NCBI GenBank assembly: GCA_964446285.1
Contig: CAYUNT010000095.1
Span: 1 to 17,098 of the forward strand
Direction of reading: 5' to 3'
Source: CAYUNT01 sp964446285
GTDB taxonomy: Bacteria > Sumerlaeota > Sumerlaeia > SLMS01 > CAYUNT01
DNA: 17,098 nucleotides
Made by a program: the position numbers and the translations under genes. The notes beneath the pieces are model-generated. The model had not been told where the DNA came from, did no database searches, and worked only from the letters and a program-made list of their open reading frames with translations. This document shows positions 13,986 through 17,098 of this stretch, in pieces (the stretch's first letter is position 1; each line of letters starts with the position of its first letter).

Positions 13986-16918
13986 GAGGCATTGCCTTTT
14001 CAGTATCGCTGGCGGCTTGTTTAGCTGCCTTTTGCGTGTCTGGCGTTCGGGCGCAAGAGAAGCCGCGCGGATTGCCTCCGCCCCCAGCGCCTGAATTTCG
14101 AAGTTTGTCGGCGGACAACGCCAGCGGCGCATCCGCAACCTATGAACTTCCTGCGCGCATTCCCGCAAATCTTGTCTATGTCCCCCAGGATGTGGCGATG
14201 GCGGACCTCGACGCCAACGGCATTCCGGACTTATTAACGGTCGGGGCGTATGATGATCAGCTTGCTGTGCTCTTGAATCCGGGTGCGGAAAATGTCCCCG
14301 CTGCCGAAGCCGCCGTGGTTCGCCGCTATTCGGTCGGGCTTAATGACGGCCAGGGCAACGACCTGCCTCGCGCGATCGCAGTGGCGGATTTTGATGGAGA
14401 TCATCGCCCGGATGTTGCGGTGGTTTGTTCAGGCTATCCCGTGGATCGTCCGGTTTCCCCGGATTTCAAGCGATCGAGTGTTACGGTGTTTTTGGGACGT
14501 CCGGGCGGCAATCTGGCTCGTTCCCAGACGATTGAGACCACCGTGTATCGCGGGGCGGAATCATCTTCTATCGCCGCCGTGGATTATGACTCCGACGGAA
14601 TCCTTGATCTTGTCGTTGCCAATCGGGGAGCCACTTTCATCTCCATGATGCGGGGCGATGGCTATGGGCGCTTTTCACGCGCCACTCTGGTTCCGCTTCC
14701 CGGCGGAGTTCACGAACCGCGCGCCATCGAAGTTATTCCGCGCCCCAATCAGCCGGAAATTCTTGTTTTGGGCAAGGAATCCGTGGCGCGCCTCTGGCAG
14801 GATCGCTATGGCTCTTACGTGCGCTGGGTTGCCGAAGAAGCAGCGCGTCCGCCGCTGCTGACCTGCTCGGAATTGACCACGCTCACGCGCGGAGATTTTG
14901 ACGGCGATGGCGCGTGGGACTTGGCCGTGGGCGATGCCGCGGGCGGAGTTGTTGTTTATTTGAACTGGCCGGAGGCCAACTCTCCGGGCGGAATGCCGCT
15001 GCAAACTTTCTCGCGCCGTTTTTATCGCAACGACCTTGGAGAAATCATCAGTCTGGCCGCCGGGGACTGGCTCGGAATCGGGCGCGATTTTCTTGCTGCC
15101 GCCGATTACGAGGGAGGGCGCGTAACAATACTTGATCCTCTGGATGGAACGCCGCACGGCCTCTTCCCGGTGGGCGCGTGCCCGCGCCGCGTCCGCCTCT
15201 TTGATTGGCGGCTGCGTGGCCTTCCGGATGTTGTGACTGCCAACGAAGGCGAGGCTTGGGGCTTCAACTCTCCCGACCTGGGTTTCGGACTGAACATGCT
15301 TGCTCCGCCCAATGCTCTGCAAGTGCGCGGCGCGGATTCTCTGAATGTATTTTCCTCCAGTGAAACATCCACGGGATTTTTCGAAGGGCTTTGCGCGGGG
15401 CGCGGGCAAAACGAGATTTGGGTGGCCGCGCCCGATCGCGGCGCGCTGTATCTGCTGGAGACTCTGCCTCCGGAACAAGCGCGCCCGCGCCCCAATGTTC
15501 TTGCGCAAATTTTCGCAGCCGAAAACGGATGCCCGTATCCCACCGATATGGACTACGATTCATCGCGCAGCGAATGGGTTGTCACAGGATCCGGCTCAAG
15601 CAAGATTTGGATTTTCAACGCCCAGTTGCGTTTGCGAAGCAGCGTCCAAGTGCAGCAATTTGATCCCGGCCCCAGCGGATTCTGGGGCGTGGCCTGCCCG
15701 CCGGTTTCCAGTTCGCCGGGCGGCTCCACTACTTCCCCATCGTATTATCTCGCCGCTCCGGATGCGCGCGCCGTTGTTGAAATCTCGCGTTCGGGCACGG
15801 TTCGCCGCATTCTATCCACGGGGGATTTTCCGCCGATGGACCTTGCGTGGGATTCCGCGCACGAAGCGCTTCTGGCAACACATCCAGGATTCCCCGGATG
15901 GCGGAGTTTGAGACTGGATGAACCGGATGATAACAAGATCAGGGAAGACGGAATCGATAGAGACAACCACAAAGACACGGCTGTTTCGGATTGGTCCGCT
16001 GTGCCAATTGGCCCTTCGGGCGAATTGCGCATGGGGGGGATTGCTGTTTCCGCGGCAAATTCCGGCGACGGAAATCCGGGCACTCCCGCTTCGCAAAACT
16101 GGATTCATGTAATTGCGAATGGACACATTTTCCGGGTTGCGTCCAACAACGCCGTGACGCCGGAACTCTGGATGGCGGAAGGTTTGCGGGGCGCAGCGGC
16201 TCTGGACCGGCAATCGAAAAACGTGGTTTATTTATCGCCTCTTCCTCTTCCGGCCCTTATTGAATTCGCGCCCGAGGCGGATTTGGGCCAGGTTTGGCCT
16301 TTGCCGCAGGCCGCTCTTGCCGCCGCCACGGGAATTCCCGACTTTGCGCCGCGATCTATATGCATTGATAGAGTGAGCCGCGAAGTGCTCGTGGCCGCCC
16401 GCCTGGGGCGCGGCGTGGCGCGCGTTGGATGGCCTGCGCGTGTGGTCACTGGCGCCGCCATGTTGTCTCAAGATGCTTCCATTGACTCCAACTCGGAATT
16501 CGATGGCCAGGAAGTTGTCGGAGTATGGAGCGACCGGGTTTCCAACCGGATCGTTCTCGCCTATGCCTCGGGAATGGCGGCGTTTGCCAATCCACCAGGA
16601 ACGGCCGGTTCGCAAGCATCCATCAAGCGTTTGTCGCTCGCGCATCCTATCAGCACCCTGGCCGAAGGCTGGATGCCCGGAACAGTTCACCTTCTATGCG
16701 CCGCCACCGGAATGATGATTTCCTATACTCCGGCGCAAGAGAATCCGAGCCTGACCTCCGTTTTGCCGTTCATCCCGCAGGGATGGAGTCCCACCGCTTT
16801 GCTCGGCCTGGAAGAAGACCAGCGCATGGTGATTTCAATAGAAGGCGGAGGCCAGCCGCTGGTGCTTATCCTCGGCGAGGCGACATCCGCGCGGCCCGGC
16901 TGGCGGCAGTATCAATAG
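13982..16918 (+). CDS. Secreted VCBS/FG-GAP beta-propeller protein
   Basis: This 978-residue exported protein starts with a clear signal peptide: M-R-G-I-A-F, a hydrophobic core and a cut after V-R-A (residue 24). The N-terminal half is an FG-GAP/VCBS beta-propeller with calcium-binding D-x-D-x-D/N-G loops at 75-83 (D-L-D-A-N-G-I-P-D), 136-144 (D-F-D-G-D-H-R-P-D), 201-209 (D-Y-D-S-D-G-I-L-D) and 305-313 (D-F-D-G-D-G-A-W-D). Weaker blades lie near 360-372 and 405-418. Such domains bind proteins or glycans outside the cell. The second half (from about 440) has no motif I can name; its S-G-S-S-K-I-W-I-F-N type strands suggest a second propeller. No sorting tail or membrane anchor is seen. An ATG upstream at 13766 gives a longer frame, but that part is the pseudopilin read in another frame. 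The chosen ATG gives the signal peptide and the four-base overlap. Confidence 0.88.
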   Translation: MRGIAFSVSLAACLAAFCVSGVRAQEKPRGLPPPPAPEFRSLSADNASGASATYELPARIPANLVYVPQDVAMADLDANGIPDLLTVGAYDDQLAVLLNPGAENVPAAEAAVVRRYSVGLNDGQGNDLPRAIAVADFDGDHRPDVAVVCSGYPVDRPVSPDFKRSSVTVFLGRPGGNLARSQTIETTVYRGAESSSIAAVDYDSDGILDLVVANRGATFISMMRGDGYGRFSRATLVPLPGGVHEPRAIEVIPRPNQPEILVLGKESVARLWQDRYGSYVRWVAEEAARPPLLTCSELTTLTRGDFDGDGAWDLAVGDAAGGVVVYLNWPEANSPGGMPLQTFSRRFYRNDLGEIISLAAGDWLGIGRDFLAAADYEGGRVTILDPLDGTPHGLFPVGACPRRVRLFDWRLRGLPDVVTANEGEAWGFNSPDLGFGLNMLAPPNALQVRGADSLNVFSSSETSTGFFEGLCAGRGQNEIWVAAPDRGALYLLETLPPEQARPRPNVLAQIFAAENGCPYPTDMDYDSSRSEWVVTGSGSSKIWIFNAQLRLRSSVQVQQFDPGPSGFWGVACPPVSSSPGGSTTSPSYYLAAPDARAVVEISRSGTVRRILSTGDFPPMDLAWDSAHEALLATHPGFPGWRSLRLDEPDDNKIREDGIDRDNHKDTAVSDWSAVPIGPSGELRMGGIAVSAANSGDGNPGTPASQNWIHVIANGHIFRVASNNAVTPELWMAEGLRGAAALDRQSKNVVYLSPLPLPALIEFAPEADLGQVWPLPQAALAAATGIPDFAPRSICIDRVSREVLVAARLGRGVARVGWPARVVTGAAMLSQDASIDSNSEFDGQEVVGVWSDRVSNRIVLAYASGMAAFANPPGTAGSQASIKRLSLAHPISTLAEGWMPGTVHLLCAATGMMISYTPAQENPSLTSVLPFIPQGWSPTALLGLEEDQRMVISIEGGGQPLVLILGEATSARPGWRQYQ

Positions 16919-16945
16919 AAAAACATCTGACTTTCCGTGTTTTTC
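16918..16945 (+). terminator. Possible weak terminator at the propeller stop codon
   Basis: An eight-pair AT-rich stem, gaaaaaca (16918-16925) and tgtttttc (16938-16945), with a 12-base loop begins on the last base of the stop codon. The T-run lies inside the stem rather than after it. It could act in both directions but would be weak. Confidence 0.3.
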
Positions 16946-17083
16946 AGGTGGGCGGCGGTGCGGATTTGCCTGCCCGCGAACGGTTTCGGGGATGACAGGG
17001 CCGCGGAAGCATTGTAGGAGAGCATTGCCTGGGGAGTGGCGTAATACCATTTTCCCGTAATTCTGTTCCCTGAATTTGCTCTG

Positions 17084-17089
17084 AAGGAG
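17084..17089 (+). promoter_or_regulatory. Ribosome-binding site for a gene starting just beyond the window
   Basis: AAGGAG is followed by nine bases (caaaagaat) to the end of the window, the right spacing for a start codon at or just past position 17099. A small stem, tttgctc (17075-17081) with gagcaaa (17087-17093), could partly hide this site. The gene itself is not in the window. Confidence 0.45.
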
Positions 17090-17098
17090 CAAAAGAAT

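Noticed and set aside
13200..14168. A 322-codon minus-strand open frame
   Set aside because: It covers the pseudopilin and the signal-peptide end of the propeller gene, both well supported on the plus strand. Its translation is Arg/His-rich without a recognisable domain.
16835..17092. An 85-codon minus-strand frame at the right edge
   Set aside because: It overlaps the end of the propeller gene, has no recognisable domain, and its start has no ribosome-binding site that I can see.

Overview
This is a 17.1 kb piece of a GC-rich bacterial chromosome with ten complete protein genes and no rRNA, tRNA, CRISPR array, transposase or phage gene that I can see. The mix suggests a Gram-negative-type, uncultivated lineage near the Planctomycetes/Hydrogenedentota/Sumerlaeota kind of genome. 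It includes type II pseudopilins with R-A-[FV]-T-L leaders, a DUF2961/GH172 enzyme, a FecR-domain membrane protein, a VCBS beta-propeller and a DUF6655-like lipoprotein. This placement is inference, and the window has no marker that fixes the phylum.

Layout. Positions 1-197 are non-coding with two short-period arrays. A minus-strand calcineurin-like phosphoesterase (198-1577) is divergent from a two-gene plus-strand unit: a GspG-like pseudopilin (2112-2708) overlapping by one base a TgpA-type membrane transglutaminase (2708-5227). A minus-strand lipoprotein (5266-5913) converges on it. A CofE/F420-ligase-family protein (6221-7012) follows, ended by a hairpin-plus-T-run terminator. Next are threonyl-tRNA synthetase (7359-9308), a GH172/DUF2961 enzyme (9442-10533) and a GH1 beta-glycosidase (10562-11887); the two glycosidases are 28 bases apart. 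The last unit is a FecR-domain protein (12190-13095), a second pseudopilin (13263-13985) and a secreted 978-residue VCBS beta-propeller protein (13982-16918, four-base overlap). The final bases carry a ribosome-binding site for a gene that begins beyond the window.

How the genes work together. Two modules couple a pseudopilin translationally to a large envelope protein. The two pseudopilins have little similarity in the middle but share the C-terminal motif Y-D-P-T-N-G-x-V-S-x-G-D-L and a G-P-D turn, which suggests a dedicated pseudopilin class. The GH172-GH1 pair looks like a cytosolic glycan-processing pair. ThrRS, the CofE-like protein and the phosphoesterase are housekeeping or stand-alone enzymes.

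The most unusual signal is a repeat family. A 26-bp sequence occurs as an in-frame, about 3.7-copy 36-bp tandem inside the transglutaminase gene (4021-4153). It occurs again, identical and inverted, in the gap after the CofE-like gene (7088-7113), where its palindrome is the stem of a terminator. Most longer intergenic gaps also carry short-period (7-9 or 17 bp) arrays, one of which is half of a 25-bp inverted repeat.
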